Below are positions 53,373-61,489 of a DNA stretch of 62,829 bases, piece after piece. The stretch covers positions 1 through 62,829 of the forward strand of contig JAFTMS010000014.1 in NCBI GenBank assembly GCA_017452265.1, read 5' to 3'. A model generated the notes under the pieces. That model worked only from the letters and a program-made list of their open reading frames with translations, was not told where the DNA came from and did no database searches. Numbering within the stretch: position 1 is the stretch's first letter; each line of letters starts with the position of its first letter. This DNA is from Bacteroidales bacterium. GTDB lineage: Bacteria; Bacteroidota; Bacteroidia; Bacteroidales; UBA932. A program made the position numbers and the translations under genes.

Positions 53373-55121
53373 ATGAACATGAAAAGACTGATTCATATCC
53401 TTGCTTTGGTCGGGGGAATCGCTTTCCTTGCAGGATGCGATGAAAAAGAGGCAGACCTGCCGCAGCCGGAACAGGCTGTGATGCAGGACGGAGTATACGA
53501 AGGACTGGGCGAAGGCCGGAGTGGAATGATCAAGGTCGCCGTTGAGGTGAAGGAGCATATCATCACAGCTATCCGCATTCTCAGCCAATCTGAATCGAAA
53601 TTTGCACAGCCGGCGGAACAGCAGATCATAGAAGCCGTCTTGGAAAAGCAGACGACCGAGGGTGTGGATGCCGTAAGTGGGGCCACCCTTACCTCCAACG
53701 GAATGCTGGCGGCCATCGGCATGGCCATCGATGCTTCGAAAGGTGTGGAACGGGAGGAAGCGGCCTATACCGACACCTCTTGCGACATCGTCGTGGTGGG
53801 AGCAGGTGGTGCCGGACTGGCTGCAGCTGTGCAGGCATCATCGATGGGAGCCCACGTCATCGTTCTGGAGAAGCAGGGAATCATCGGCGGAAATACCAAC
53901 TATTCCACGGGCGGTCTGAATGCGGCCGAAACCTCGGTCCAGAAGAAACTGGGTATTACGGATTCCAGACAGAGCCATTTCGATGACACCATGTCGGGCG
54001 GCCATTACCTGAATGACCCATCGTTGGTGACAACCTTGGTAAATAAGGCTGCTGCGGTAGTGGACTGGCTCATTTCCCTGGGAGCCGATATGGGCGATGT
54101 GGGCAAGATGGCAGGTTCGAGTCAAAGCCGTACCCATCGTCCGTCGGGTGGTGCAGCCATCGGCCCACACCTGATGTCGGTATTGAGCAGGGCGGTTCAA
54201 GCCGAAAACATTTCCATCCGTACCCGCAATACTGTGACGGCATTGACTGAAAAGGACGGAAAGGTGACAGGCGTAAAGGTGAATACGTCCAAGGGTACTT
54301 ACAGCATACAGGCAAAGGCGGTGATTATCGCTACCGGAGGCTTCGGCGCCAACTTGTCCATGGTAGAGCAGTATCGTCCGGAACTGAAGGGTTTCGGCAC
54401 TTCCAATCATCACGGTGCTACAGGCGATGCCTTCGAGTGGGTAGAGGCCTTGCAGGTGCCGTTGGTACACATGGACCAGATACAGGTGCATCCTACCGGA
54501 GAAACGGGCAGCCATCTGCTGATAACGGAGGCCGTCCGTGGCAATGGCGCTATTCTGGTGAACAGCGAAGGAGTACGTTTCGCTGATGAGATGTGGACAC
54601 GCGACAGACTTTCGGATGCTATTCTGGAGCAGACGGGAAAGTCGGCTTATATCATATTTGACCAAAGCGTACGTGAGTCGCTGAGTGCCATTGAAAACTA
54701 TGCCCAGCAAGGTCTGCTCACCTCAGCCGGTACCGTTTCCGAACTGGCGCAGGCGCTGAATCTGCCCGTGCCGGCCTTTGTCGCAACCATGGAGGCTTAC
54801 CGGATGTATCAAGTTGCCGGAGAAGATCCGGATTTCGGCCGTAAGGCGGAAGAAATGCCTCGTCCGCTCAATCAGGCGCCTTATTATGCCATTCATGTAG
54901 AGCCGGTGATACACCACACTATGGGTGGCATCAAGATCAACTCGAATGCAGAAGTGCTGAATGAGGCGGGTGAGGCTGTTCCAGGATTGTATGCGGCAGG
55001 TGAAGTGACGGGAGGGGTGCATGGCGGAAACCGTCTGGGAGGCAATGCCGTAGCAGACATCATGGTGTTCGGCCAGATAGCCGGCACCTCTGCCGCCCGG
55101 TTTGCCTCGGCAAACTTCTGA
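53373..55121 (+). CDS. Exported FMN/FAD flavoprotein, fumarate-reductase-like lipoprotein
   Basis: 582-residue lipoprotein (signal IAFLAGC, then DEKE, compatible with envelope exposure). An FMN-binding domain (~40-120) carries the covalent-flavinylation motif DAVSGATLTSNG. The FAD domain starts at CDIVVVGAGGAGLAAAVQAS and keeps fumarate-reductase residues: HPT and ITEAVRGNG, MWTRDRLS with the proton-donor Arg, HHTMGGIKIN and HGGNRLGGNA. It reduces a 2-enoate with electrons from an unknown donor; no cytochrome domain is present. Although a hut operon is nearby, the position I align with the urocanate-reductase selectivity residue (Tyr/Met) is Leu, so fumarate or another acrylate is preferred, with modest confidence. 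Confidence 0.85.
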   Translation: MNMKRLIHILALVGGIAFLAGCDEKEADLPQPEQAVMQDGVYEGLGEGRSGMIKVAVEVKEHIITAIRILSQSESKFAQPAEQQIIEAVLEKQTTEGVDAVSGATLTSNGMLAAIGMAIDASKGVEREEAAYTDTSCDIVVVGAGGAGLAAAVQASSMGAHVIVLEKQGIIGGNTNYSTGGLNAAETSVQKKLGITDSRQSHFDDTMSGGHYLNDPSLVTTLVNKAAAVVDWLISLGADMGDVGKMAGSSQSRTHRPSGGAAIGPHLMSVLSRAVQAENISIRTRNTVTALTEKDGKVTGVKVNTSKGTYSIQAKAVIIATGGFGANLSMVEQYRPELKGFGTSNHHGATGDAFEWVEALQVPLVHMDQIQVHPTGETGSHLLITEAVRGNGAILVNSEGVRFADEMWTRDRLSDAILEQTGKSAYIIFDQSVRESLSAIENYAQQGLLTSAGTVSELAQALNLPVPAFVATMEAYRMYQVAGEDPDFGRKAEEMPRPLNQAPYYAIHVEPVIHHTMGGIKINSNAEVLNEAGEAVPGLYAAGEVTGGVHGGNRLGGNAVADIMVFGQIAGTSAARFASANF

Positions 55122-55165
55122 ACCTGAATCCCCCTCCTGTATTGCCACATATACAGAAGTATGAC

Positions 55166-55209
55166 AAGCGTGTGGTACAAGAATCAGCCGATTCCTGTAC
55201 CACACGCTT
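55166..55209. repeat. 44-nt hairpin repeat, copy A
   Basis: Two 20-nt arms (AAGCGTGTGGTACAaGAATC / GATTCcTGTACCACACGCTT) with one mismatch and an AGCC loop, 44 nt after the flavoprotein stop. The sequence recurs at 55627. It may end the flavoprotein transcript (CTTCTTCT follows), but no clean T-run is present. Confidence 0.8.
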
Positions 55210-55375
55210 CTTCTACCCTGCTCGAAACGCAGTCTGTTGCAGGTCCCTTGTTCACGTGATACAAAAATTCTCAAGTTTTTATATCACCCTGTCTGAGTCA
55301 ACTTCGTATAGGCTCGGCACGCATGTTTCCACTTGATGCGATGCCATGTCATACCTGATTCTTCTTGCAAGTGAG

Positions 55376-55489
55376 GCACCGTCCGACACTTTTTTGGCCA
55401 TTTTCATGACGGACGGTGCTGAAAATACATCTAATAGCTCCGCTTTCGGAGCCGTCACACATCTTTTTGCCAGTTTTGATGTGCGACGG
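55376..55489. repeat. Cluster of three intergenic hairpins
   Basis: GCACCGTCCG/CGGACGGTGC (55376-55419, perfect 10-bp arms), GCTCCG/CGGAGC (55437-55452) and CCGTCaCACATC/GATGTGcGACGG (55452-55489). The first and third share a GTC...ACA...TTTTTGgCCA-like loop pattern and may be diverged copies. With copies A and B they fill the 671-bp gene-free interval 55122-55792; I see no protein-coding gene there. Confidence 0.6.
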
Positions 55490-55626
55490 TTTATATGAAA
55501 CTGAAAATCCCGGCCTCATGGTTAAAACCTGAAGTTTAAGGACAGATAGTGTGTTGTCAATCTGAATTGCATGCAATATGCGTTGCTTGTTCGCGCCAAG
55601 ACTCGCGCCATTTTCAGAAATATGAC

Positions 55627-55666
55627 GAGTGTGGTACAAAAATCAGCCGATTCCTGTACCACACTC
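55627..55666. repeat. 40-nt hairpin repeat, copy B
   Basis: GAGTGTGGTACA..AATC and GATT..TGTACCACACTC arms around AGCC, the same family and orientation as copy A 461 bp earlier; the common unit extends leftward through CAGAARTATGACRAG. Confidence 0.8.
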
Positions 55667-55717
55667 CGGTATAGCCGTCCCCTGAAGCAGTCCTTGTCGG
55701 ATTTTCCGACGGTAGTG

Positions 55718-55748
55718 TTGCTTTTTCAAAATGAATTTGATAATTTTG
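55718..55748 (+). promoter_or_regulatory. Predicted promoter of the leu operon
   Basis: TTG (55718-55720), exactly 20 nt, then TAATTTTG (55741-55748), a full consensus match. It puts the transcription start near 55755, so the leader ORF at 55793 and the hairpin before leuA lie in the 5' UTR. Confidence 0.8.
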
Positions 55749-55792
55749 TTGTCCCGAAAACAAGCTCAAAGACGAACGCAAAACGAACTTAC

Positions 55793-55849
55793 ATGAACAG
55801 GAGAACCCTATCGCTGCTATCACTATTGCTATGGAATCTTCCTCGGTGA
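55793..55849 (+). CDS. leuL: leu operon leader peptide (Leu-rich, 18 residues)
   Basis: Eighteen-codon ORF beginning MNRRT and containing LSLLSLLLWNL: seven Leu codons within eleven positions, four of them CTA, a codon seldom seen in the flanking genes. It lies about 40 nt after the promoter, and a terminator hairpin ending next to leuA begins 73 nt after its stop. This is the layout of classical ribosome-mediated attenuation: stalling at Leu codons when charged tRNA-Leu is scarce would prevent the terminator. I did not find a single unambiguous antiterminator; TCCGG at about 55855 could pair with CCGGA in the terminator arm. Analogous to, but not similar in sequence to, E. coli LeuL. Confidence 0.82.
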   Translation: MNRRTLSLLSLLLWNLPR

Positions 55850-55921
55850 AGGCTCCGGTCAGGTGATGTATATGCAGTGAAGGTTTCGGAATGAAATCAT
55901 CATAAAAATATATGTTAATGT

Positions 55922-55950
55922 GCCTCCGGATGCTTTCCGGGGGCTTTTTT
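55922..55950 (+). terminator. Attenuator terminator immediately before leuA
   Basis: GCCTCCGGA pairs with TCCGGGGGC (nine pairs, one G-T wobble) around a 5-nt loop and is followed by T6. It ends 10 nt before the leuA ATG, so it must be bypassed for leuA expression. Confidence 0.88.
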
Positions 55951-55960
55951 ATTTAGACAA

Positions 55961-57457
55961 ATGGACCAGAAACTCTATGTATTTGACACGACTCTCAGGG
56001 ACGGCGAACAGGTTCCCGGATGTCAACTTAACACGATTGAGAAGATCGAACTGGCAAAGCTGCTCGAAACCATGAAGGTGGATGTCATCGAGTGCGGATT
56101 CCCGATATCCAGCCCCGGTGACTTCAAGTCCATCGTTGAAATCTCTAAAGTGGTGACCGAATCGAGGCTGTGCGCCCTCTCGCGTGCTGTCGAAAAGGAT
56201 ATAGACATGGCTGCCGACGCCCTTCATTTCGCACGTCTGAAGCGTATCCACACCGGAATAGGTACGTCGGACTACCATATCAGATATAAATTCAACTCCA
56301 ACCGCGACGAAATCCTCGAACGTGCGGTGGCGGCCGTGAAGTATGCAAGGAAGTATGTCGATGACGTGGAGTTTTATGCAGAGGACGCAGGCAGGACCGA
56401 TAACGAATACCTCGCGAGGGTGGTGGAGGCCGTAATCAAGGCCGGTGCGACCGTGGTGAACATCCCGGACACGACGGGATACTGCCTTCCGCACGAGTAC
56501 GGAGCGAAGATAAAATACCTCATCGACAACGTCCCGAACATCGACAAGGCCATAATCTCGACGCATTGCCACAACGACCTCGGAATGGCCACGGCAAACA
56601 CCCTCGCCGGAGTGATCAACGGTGCAAGGCAGGTGGAGGTGACCATGAACGGTGTGGGAGAAAGGGCCGGAAACACGGCGATGGAGGAAGTCGTGATGGC
56701 GGTGAAGAGCCGCAAGGACATCCCTGTATATACCGACATCGTCACCCGGCATTTCCACAAGGCCTCACATGCCGTTTCGACGCTTATGAGGATGCCTGTG
56801 CAGCCGAACAAGGCCATCGTGGGCAGAAACGCCTTCGCGCATTCGTCGGGAATACATCAGGACGGAGTGCTCAAGAACCGTGAGAGCTATGAAATCATCG
56901 ATCCTGTGGATGTGGGAGTGAACGATTCCACTATCGAACTCACTGCAAGAAGCGGCAGGGCTGCCCTGAACCACCATCTGCAGCGTCTCGGAATCAATCT
57001 GACCAAGGAACTCCTGGACAGCGCGTATGACAAGTTCCTCAAGCTTGCAGACTGCAAGAAGGACATCAACGATTCAGACCTGTACATGCTGGCCGGAGTG
57101 ACGCAGGACAAGCACGCCCAGAAGCTCAGGCTCAAATATCTGCAGGTGGTATGCGGAAAGAACGCCATACCGATGGCGACGGTGAAGCTCATCATCGACG
57201 GCGAGGAATGCACCGCCACATCGAGCGGAAACGGCCCTGTGGATGCTGCGTTCAAGGCAGTCAGAAGCCTGATACACAGGAAGGTGAACCTCGAGGAATA
57301 TCTCGTCCAGGCGATAACCAAGGGCACGGACGACGTGGGCAAGGTGCACATACAGATCGAGAATCAGGGAAATATATACTACGGATTTTCGGCAAACACC
57401 GACATCGTGACGGCATCGGTCGAGGCCTACGTGAACGCAATTTCCAAAATTATATGA
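55961..57457 (+). CDS. leuA: 2-isopropylmalate synthase
   Basis: Committed step of leucine synthesis: condenses acetyl-CoA with 2-oxoisovalerate. 498 residues with the catalytic barrel motifs [50 protein letters not shown] and [15 protein letters not shown], followed by [12 protein letters not shown] and a C-terminal regulatory domain (~390-498) that binds leucine for feedback inhibition in this family. Homocitrate synthase or citramalate synthase are less likely given the leuC-leuD-leuB genes that follow. Controlled by the leader upstream. Confidence 0.94.
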   Translation: MDQKLYVFDTTLRDGEQVPGCQLNTIEKIELAKLLETMKVDVIECGFPISSPGDFKSIVEISKVVTESRLCALSRAVEKDIDMAADALHFARLKRIHTGIGTSDYHIRYKFNSNRDEILERAVAAVKYARKYVDDVEFYAEDAGRTDNEYLARVVEAVIKAGATVVNIPDTTGYCLPHEYGAKIKYLIDNVPNIDKAIISTHCHNDLGMATANTLAGVINGARQVEVTMNGVGERAGNTAMEEVVMAVKSRKDIPVYTDIVTRHFHKASHAVSTLMRMPVQPNKAIVGRNAFAHSSGIHQDGVLKNRESYEIIDPVDVGVNDSTIELTARSGRAALNHHLQRLGINLTKELLDSAYDKFLKLADCKKDINDSDLYMLAGVTQDKHAQKLRLKYLQVVCGKNAIPMATVKLIIDGEECTATSSGNGPVDAAFKAVRSLIHRKVNLEEYLVQAITKGTDDVGKVHIQIENQGNIYYGFSANTDIVTASVEAYVNAISKII

Positions 57458-57458
57458 T

Positions 57459-58844
57459 ATGGACAAGACACTTTTTGACAAGATATGGGAGGCGCACGTG
57501 GTGAAGAGCCTGCAGGACGGGCCGGACGTGCTCTATGTTGACCGCCATCTGATCCATGAGGTGACGTCCCCTCAGGCATTTTCGGCTCTCCGTGAAAAGG
57601 GTATGAAGGTGTTCCGGCCGCAGAGGACGTTCGCCACATGTGACCACAACACCCCGACGCAGGATCAGGACAAGCCGATATCTGATCCGGCTTCCGCACA
57701 GGCCGTGGACACACTCGCAAGGAATACGATGGAAAACGGTATCACGTTCTTTCCGCTCGGAGATCCGGGCAACGGCATCGTGCATGTGATAGGACCGGAG
57801 CAGGGGATTGTCCTCTGCGGCCAGACGGTCGTCTGCGGAGACAGCCACACGGCGACGCACGGCGCATTCGGAAACATCGCCTTCGGAATAGGTACCAGCG
57901 AGGTGGAGATGGTCTTCGCCACCCAGTGCCTCATGCAGAACAAGCCGCGTCAGGCCCGCATCACTGTGGACGGAAGGCTCGCTCCGGACGTGACGCCGAA
58001 GGATGTAATCCTTTATATAATATCGAAGTTAGGCACCGGCGGATGCACAGGATGCTTTGTGGAATATGCCGGAGAAGTGTTCCGGAACATGAGCATGGAA
58101 GGCCGTATGACGGTCTGCAACATGAGCATCGAGATGGGAGCGAAAGGCGGACTTGTGGCTCCGGACGACACGACGTTCGAATATATGAAGGGCCGCCGTT
58201 TCGCTCCGTCGGAGGAAGAGTTCGCGCGCATGGTGCCGCAGTGGAGGAAATTGAAGACGGATGACGACGCGGTCTTTGATGTCGAGCATACATTCGATGC
58301 CGCCGATATAAGGCCTATGGCGACATACGGCACAAATCCGGGCATGGGCATGGCTGTGGACGGCGTGATTCCGTCGGAGGCGGTCGGCTGCGATTCTGCA
58401 AGCTTCGATAAGGCGCTGGCATATATGGACTTCCGTTCGGGTGAACGTCTCGTCGGGAAGAAGATTGACTATGTGTTCCTCGGCTCATGCACGAACGGCC
58501 GGATTGAGGACTTCCGTGCCTTTGCATCTGCGGTGAAGGGTCGCCGCAAGGCTCCGGAGGTGACGGCATGGCTGGTGCCGGGTTCGAAACAGGTTGAGGC
58601 CATGATCGAGGCGGAAGGAATCGGGGATGTGCTGAGGGAGGCTGGTTTCGAACTGAGGCAGCCGGGGTGTTCGGCATGTCTGGCGATGAATGCGGACAAG
58701 ATTCCGCAGGGAAAATACTGTGTGTCCACGTCGAACCGCAATTTCGAGGGACGTCAGGGGTACGGTGCAAGGACAATACTTGCAGGCCCTCTGGTAGCGG
58801 CAGAGGCGGCTGTAAACGGATATATTGACATATGGAAAAAATAA
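57459..58844 (+). CDS. leuC: 3-isopropylmalate dehydratase large subunit
   Basis: [4Fe-4S] aconitase-family subunit isomerising 2- to 3-isopropylmalate with LeuD. 461 residues: [13 protein letters not shown] start, [29 protein letters not shown], cluster cysteines in [13 protein letters not shown] and [11 protein letters not shown], and closing [20 protein letters not shown]. It begins one base after the leuA stop and overlaps leuD by 13 nt. Confidence 0.96.
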   Translation: MDKTLFDKIWEAHVVKSLQDGPDVLYVDRHLIHEVTSPQAFSALREKGMKVFRPQRTFATCDHNTPTQDQDKPISDPASAQAVDTLARNTMENGITFFPLGDPGNGIVHVIGPEQGIVLCGQTVVCGDSHTATHGAFGNIAFGIGTSEVEMVFATQCLMQNKPRQARITVDGRLAPDVTPKDVILYIISKLGTGGCTGCFVEYAGEVFRNMSMEGRMTVCNMSIEMGAKGGLVAPDDTTFEYMKGRRFAPSEEEFARMVPQWRKLKTDDDAVFDVEHTFDAADIRPMATYGTNPGMGMAVDGVIPSEAVGCDSASFDKALAYMDFRSGERLVGKKIDYVFLGSCTNGRIEDFRAFASAVKGRRKAPEVTAWLVPGSKQVEAMIEAEGIGDVLREAGFELRQPGCSACLAMNADKIPQGKYCVSTSNRNFEGRQGYGARTILAGPLVAAEAAVNGYIDIWKK

Positions 58845-59407
58845 CGACAATAAAGTCAGCGGCCGTACTTGTGCCGATTGCAAATATAGATACGGACCAG
58901 ATCATTCCGGCCCGTTTCCTGAAGACCACATCACGCGAAGGCTTTGGAGAAAAGCTTTTCTACGACTGGCGGTATGAAGCCGACGGCACCCCTAAGCAGG
59001 GATGCATCCTCGACGGACAGAGCGGAAGCATACTCGTGGCCGGTCATAACTTCGGCTGCGGCTCAAGTCGCGAACATGCGGCATGGGCGGTCCACGATGC
59101 AGGCTTCCGTGCGGTCATTTCGTCGGAATTTGCCGACATTTTCCGAGGCAATGCATTGAACAACAGTGTGCTGCCGGTGCAGGTGTCTGAGGCTTTTCTG
59201 GAATCTCTGACGGCTGCCCTCAAGGCGGATCCTGAAATGGAAGTGTGTGTGGACCTCGTTTCCCGGACGGTGTCGGCTGAAGGCGTGGGCAGCGAGACCT
59301 TCCCGATAGTAGGATACAAGCGCGAATGCCTCATGAAAGGCTACAGCGACATCGACTACCTCCTTTCAGACGTCGCTGCCATCCTTGACTATGAATCTAA
59401 ACACTAA
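58832..59407 (+). CDS. leuD: 3-isopropylmalate dehydratase small subunit
   Basis: Swivel-domain partner of LeuC, 191 residues. Motifs: [39 protein letters not shown] and [22 protein letters not shown]. The start lies inside the end of leuC, consistent with coupled translation of the two subunits. Confidence 0.96.
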   Translation: MEKITTIKSAAVLVPIANIDTDQIIPARFLKTTSREGFGEKLFYDWRYEADGTPKQGCILDGQSGSILVAGHNFGCGSSREHAAWAVHDAGFRAVISSEFADIFRGNALNNSVLPVQVSEAFLESLTAALKADPEMEVCVDLVSRTVSAEGVGSETFPIVGYKRECLMKGYSDIDYLLSDVAAILDYESKH

Positions 59408-59415
59408 GAAGATTT

Positions 59416-60486
59416 ATGAAGAAACATATAGCAGTTCTTCCGGGCGACGGAATCGGCCCGGAAATCATAGCCCAGGCAGTCCGTGTGCTGGACGCAGTCG
59501 CCGAAAGGTTCGGCCATGAATTCGAATATGAATACGCATCCATAGGAGCCTGTGCCATCGACGAGTGCGGTGAGCCGTATCCGGAAGCCACCCATGACGT
59601 CTGCATGAATGCGGATGCAATACTTTTCGGCGCAATCGGCGATCCGAAATACGACCGTGATCCGTCTGCAAAGGTACGTCCCGAACAGGGCCTTCTGAAG
59701 ATGCGCAAGACCCTCGGTCTGTACGCGAACATACGCCCTGTGAAGCCGTACGACAGCCTTCTGTCTGCCTCTCCGCTCAAGAACGAACTTGTTGCCGGCT
59801 CGGATTTCGTTGTCGTGAGGGAACTTACCGGAGGAATATATTTCGGTGAGCCGCGCGGCAGGAACGAAGCCGGAGACAAGGCTTTCGACAGCTGCGTATA
59901 TTCAAAGGCTGAAATAGAGAGCGTGGCACATGTCGCTTTCGGTTACGCAAGGCGTCGTCGCGGCAAGGTGACGCTCGTGGACAAGGCCAATGTGCTGGCG
60001 ACATCCAGGCTTTGGCGTGAGACCGTGACGGCAATCCATAAGGCGGAGTATCCGGATATAGCTCTGGACTTCATGTATGTGGACAACGCTGCCATGAAGA
60101 TGGTCTCGAATCCGAGGGATTTCGACGTGATATTGACTGAAAACATGTTCGGCGACATCCTGAGCGATGTTTCCGGCGTGATCAACGGCTCCATCGGCCT
60201 CCTTCCGTCCGCTTCCTTCGGAGACTCCCGGGCCCTCTTCGAACCGATTCATGGCTCGTATCCGCAGGCTGCCGGCAAGGATATAGCCAATCCGATAGCC
60301 ACAATCCTTTCTGCGGCAATGATGCTTGAAGATTCATTCGGTCTGTCGCAGGAGGCTGCCGTCATCAGTGAGGCATGTGCAGACGCCATAGCCAAAGGCA
60401 TCATTACGGAGGACATCCGTCCGTCAAGCCCATACGGTACCAAAACCGTCGGCTCTTATATAGCGGAATACATCCTGCAAGGCTGA
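59416..60486 (+). CDS. leuB: 3-isopropylmalate dehydrogenase
   Basis: NAD+-dependent oxidative decarboxylation of 3-isopropylmalate to 2-oxoisocaproate. 356 residues of the isocitrate/isopropylmalate dehydrogenase family: IAVLPGDGIGPEI, RPEQGLLKMRKTLGLYANIRPV, VVVRELTGGIYFGEPRG, TLVDKANVLATSRLWRE, DFDVILTENMFGDILSDVSGV and EPIHGSYPQAAGKDIANPIATI. It follows leuD by 8 nt, and its stop is 8 nt before a 51-bp repeat array. Confidence 0.96.
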   Translation: MKKHIAVLPGDGIGPEIIAQAVRVLDAVAERFGHEFEYEYASIGACAIDECGEPYPEATHDVCMNADAILFGAIGDPKYDRDPSAKVRPEQGLLKMRKTLGLYANIRPVKPYDSLLSASPLKNELVAGSDFVVVRELTGGIYFGEPRGRNEAGDKAFDSCVYSKAEIESVAHVAFGYARRRRGKVTLVDKANVLATSRLWRETVTAIHKAEYPDIALDFMYVDNAAMKMVSNPRDFDVILTENMFGDILSDVSGVINGSIGLLPSASFGDSRALFEPIHGSYPQAAGKDIANPIATILSAAMMLEDSFGLSQEAAVISEACADAIAKGIITEDIRPSSPYGTKTVGSYIAEYILQG

Positions 60487-60494
60487 TCCGGTGC

Positions 60495-60583
60495 CACTCA
60501 TCCGGAAAAACCGCCATTTTCCCGGAGCACCCAGGCTTTTTGCACCACTCGTCCGGAAAATCCCGCATTTCCCCGGACGACCC
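60495..60583 (+). repeat. 51-bp palindromic repeat, third locus (about 1.8 units)
   Basis: Units begin at 60495 (CACTCATCC) and 60546 (CACTCGTCC), 51 bp apart, with CCGGAAAA inverted repeats and the GAGCACCCAGGCTTTTTGCA spacer. Same orientation relative to the upstream stop codon as at the other two loci. Confidence 0.85.
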
Positions 60584-60598
60584 AAATATGAAGACGAC

Positions 60599-61249
60599 AT
60601 GAAGACTGAAAGAATATTGAAAGACCCGGATCTGGGGGAGGTGACGTTCAGAAAGAGCGCCAGGAGCTGCCGCATGAGCATACGGGTGCATCCGGTGAAG
60701 GGAGTGAGCGTCATTATGCCCGTCATTGTGCCCTATGCGGTGGCAGAGGCGTTCTACAATGCGCGGAGGCAGTGGGTGATCGAGACGGTGGCGAAGCAGA
60801 AGGAGCGTTACCGCGATGTGCCGAAGGCTTCTGCGGAGCAGATCGAGGCGATGCGCCGTCAGGCGAAAGCCGAGCTGCCGGGACGTCTGGCAGAACTCGC
60901 TGCAAGGTATGCCTTCCTATATAATAAGGTGACGATAAAGCATAATGCCACCAACTGGGGAAGCTGTTCTGCGAAAGGAAACATCAATCTGAATCTGAAC
61001 ATAGTGCGTCTTCCACGTCCGCTGCAGGACTATATCCTTCTGCATGAGCTCTGCCATCTTCGTCACCACGATCACGGCCAGGGTTTCCATCTGCTTCTGG
61101 AACATGTCTGCACGGACAATCTCATAAGACTGATGGACGAGGGAGACCAGACAGCTGCAATGCTGGCACGAAAGGTTGCGGCGAGCCGGGCGAAGTATCC
61201 GATGGACCATATAATGACGGCCGAGATCAAAAAATACGGGATTGTGTGA
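60599..61249 (+). CDS. YgjP-like (DUF45) zinc-metallopeptidase-type protein
   Basis: 216-residue M48/WLM-like protein of the YgjP (DUF45) family, function poorly known. The zinc motif is HELCHLRHHDHG with a downstream acidic residue; TNWGSCSAKGNINLNLNIVRLP is the family signature, and the N-terminal part has RSCRMSIRVHPVKGVSVIMP. I start at 60599 because longer in-frame starts translate the repeat array. It follows leuB with only repeats between and is probably an incidental operon member. Confidence 0.87.
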   Translation: MKTERILKDPDLGEVTFRKSARSCRMSIRVHPVKGVSVIMPVIVPYAVAEAFYNARRQWVIETVAKQKERYRDVPKASAEQIEAMRRQAKAELPGRLAELAARYAFLYNKVTIKHNATNWGSCSAKGNINLNLNIVRLPRPLQDYILLHELCHLRHHDHGQGFHLLLEHVCTDNLIRLMDEGDQTAAMLARKVAASRAKYPMDHIMTAEIKKYGIV

Positions 61250-61278
61250 ACAACTTAAGGAAAAATTCATTAAGTTTG
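61246..61278 (+). promoter_or_regulatory. Possible promoter of ilvD
   Basis: An exact TAAGTTTG (61271-61278) has a weak TGTG 22 nt upstream overlapping the end of the YgjP gene. It would start transcription about 50 nt before the leader ORF. Confidence 0.5.
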
Positions 61279-61336
61279 CACTCACGCTTCCCCGAAATGC
61301 GCGTCGGATAAAGTCGAACGAACTCAGAATAGCACG

Positions 61337-61411
61337 ATGTTCTTAGCTTTACATACGAATGTCATAACCATGATTCTTACGGTGATTGTTTCCCTAATTA
61401 TCGGGAAATAG
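61337..61411 (+). CDS. ilvL: ilv leader peptide (Ile/Val/Leu-rich, 24 residues)
   Basis: Twenty-four-codon ORF that starts MFLALHTN and continues VITMILTVIVSLIIGK. Twelve residues are Leu, Val or Ile, packed as in enterobacterial IlvL, matching the three end products of the pathway that IlvD serves. Its last codons form the left arm of a hairpin, and a terminator hairpin with T6 follows just before ilvD. A ribosome stalled at the Ile/Val codons would cover that left arm and favour an alternative fold. The peptide has no known role apart from being translated. Confidence 0.85.
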   Translation: MFLALHTNVITMILTVIVSLIIGK

Positions 61412-61419
61412 TCCGTAAG
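61376..61419 (+). promoter_or_regulatory. ilv leader pause/1:2 hairpin and candidate antiterminator strand
   Basis: CTTACGG (61376-61382) pairs with CCGTAAG (61413-61419) and, inside, TTTCCC (61389-61394) with GGGAAA (61403-61408); the left arms are leader-peptide codons. The sequence just after it, CCATTGGTG (from about 61421), can pair with CACC..TGG inside the terminator loop, or CATTG with CAATG, as a competing fold. Confidence 0.65.
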
Positions 61420-61441
61420 GCCATTGGTGCATTAATATATT

Positions 61442-61485
61442 GTCGCTTGCAACACCTCTGGTCAATGATAGCAGGCGACTTTTTT
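61442..61485 (+). terminator. Attenuator terminator immediately before ilvD
   Basis: GTCGCTTGC (61442-61450) pairs with GCAGGCGAC (61471-61479), nine pairs with one T-G wobble, 20-nt loop, then T6. The ilvD ATG follows 4 nt after the T-run, so the T-run/ATTTA spacing matches that of the leu attenuator. Confidence 0.85.
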
Positions 61486-61489
61486 ATTT

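Noticed and set aside
53373-55121. Urocanate reductase (UrdA)
   Set aside because: Only general flavoprotein features support it; the position I align with the urocanate-specific Tyr/Met is Leu, and the fumarate-type His and Thr are kept. The alignment is from memory, so this is a soft rejection.
55922-55950. Hairpin before leuA as the simple terminator of the upstream flavoprotein gene
   Set aside because: A consensus promoter and a Leu-rich ORF lie between that gene and the hairpin, and the hairpin abuts leuA, so attenuation fits better.
61250-61489. T-box riboswitch upstream of ilvD
   Set aside because: I see no T-box bulge sequence or specifier-loop architecture; the leader ORF with Ile/Val/Leu codons explains the region better.
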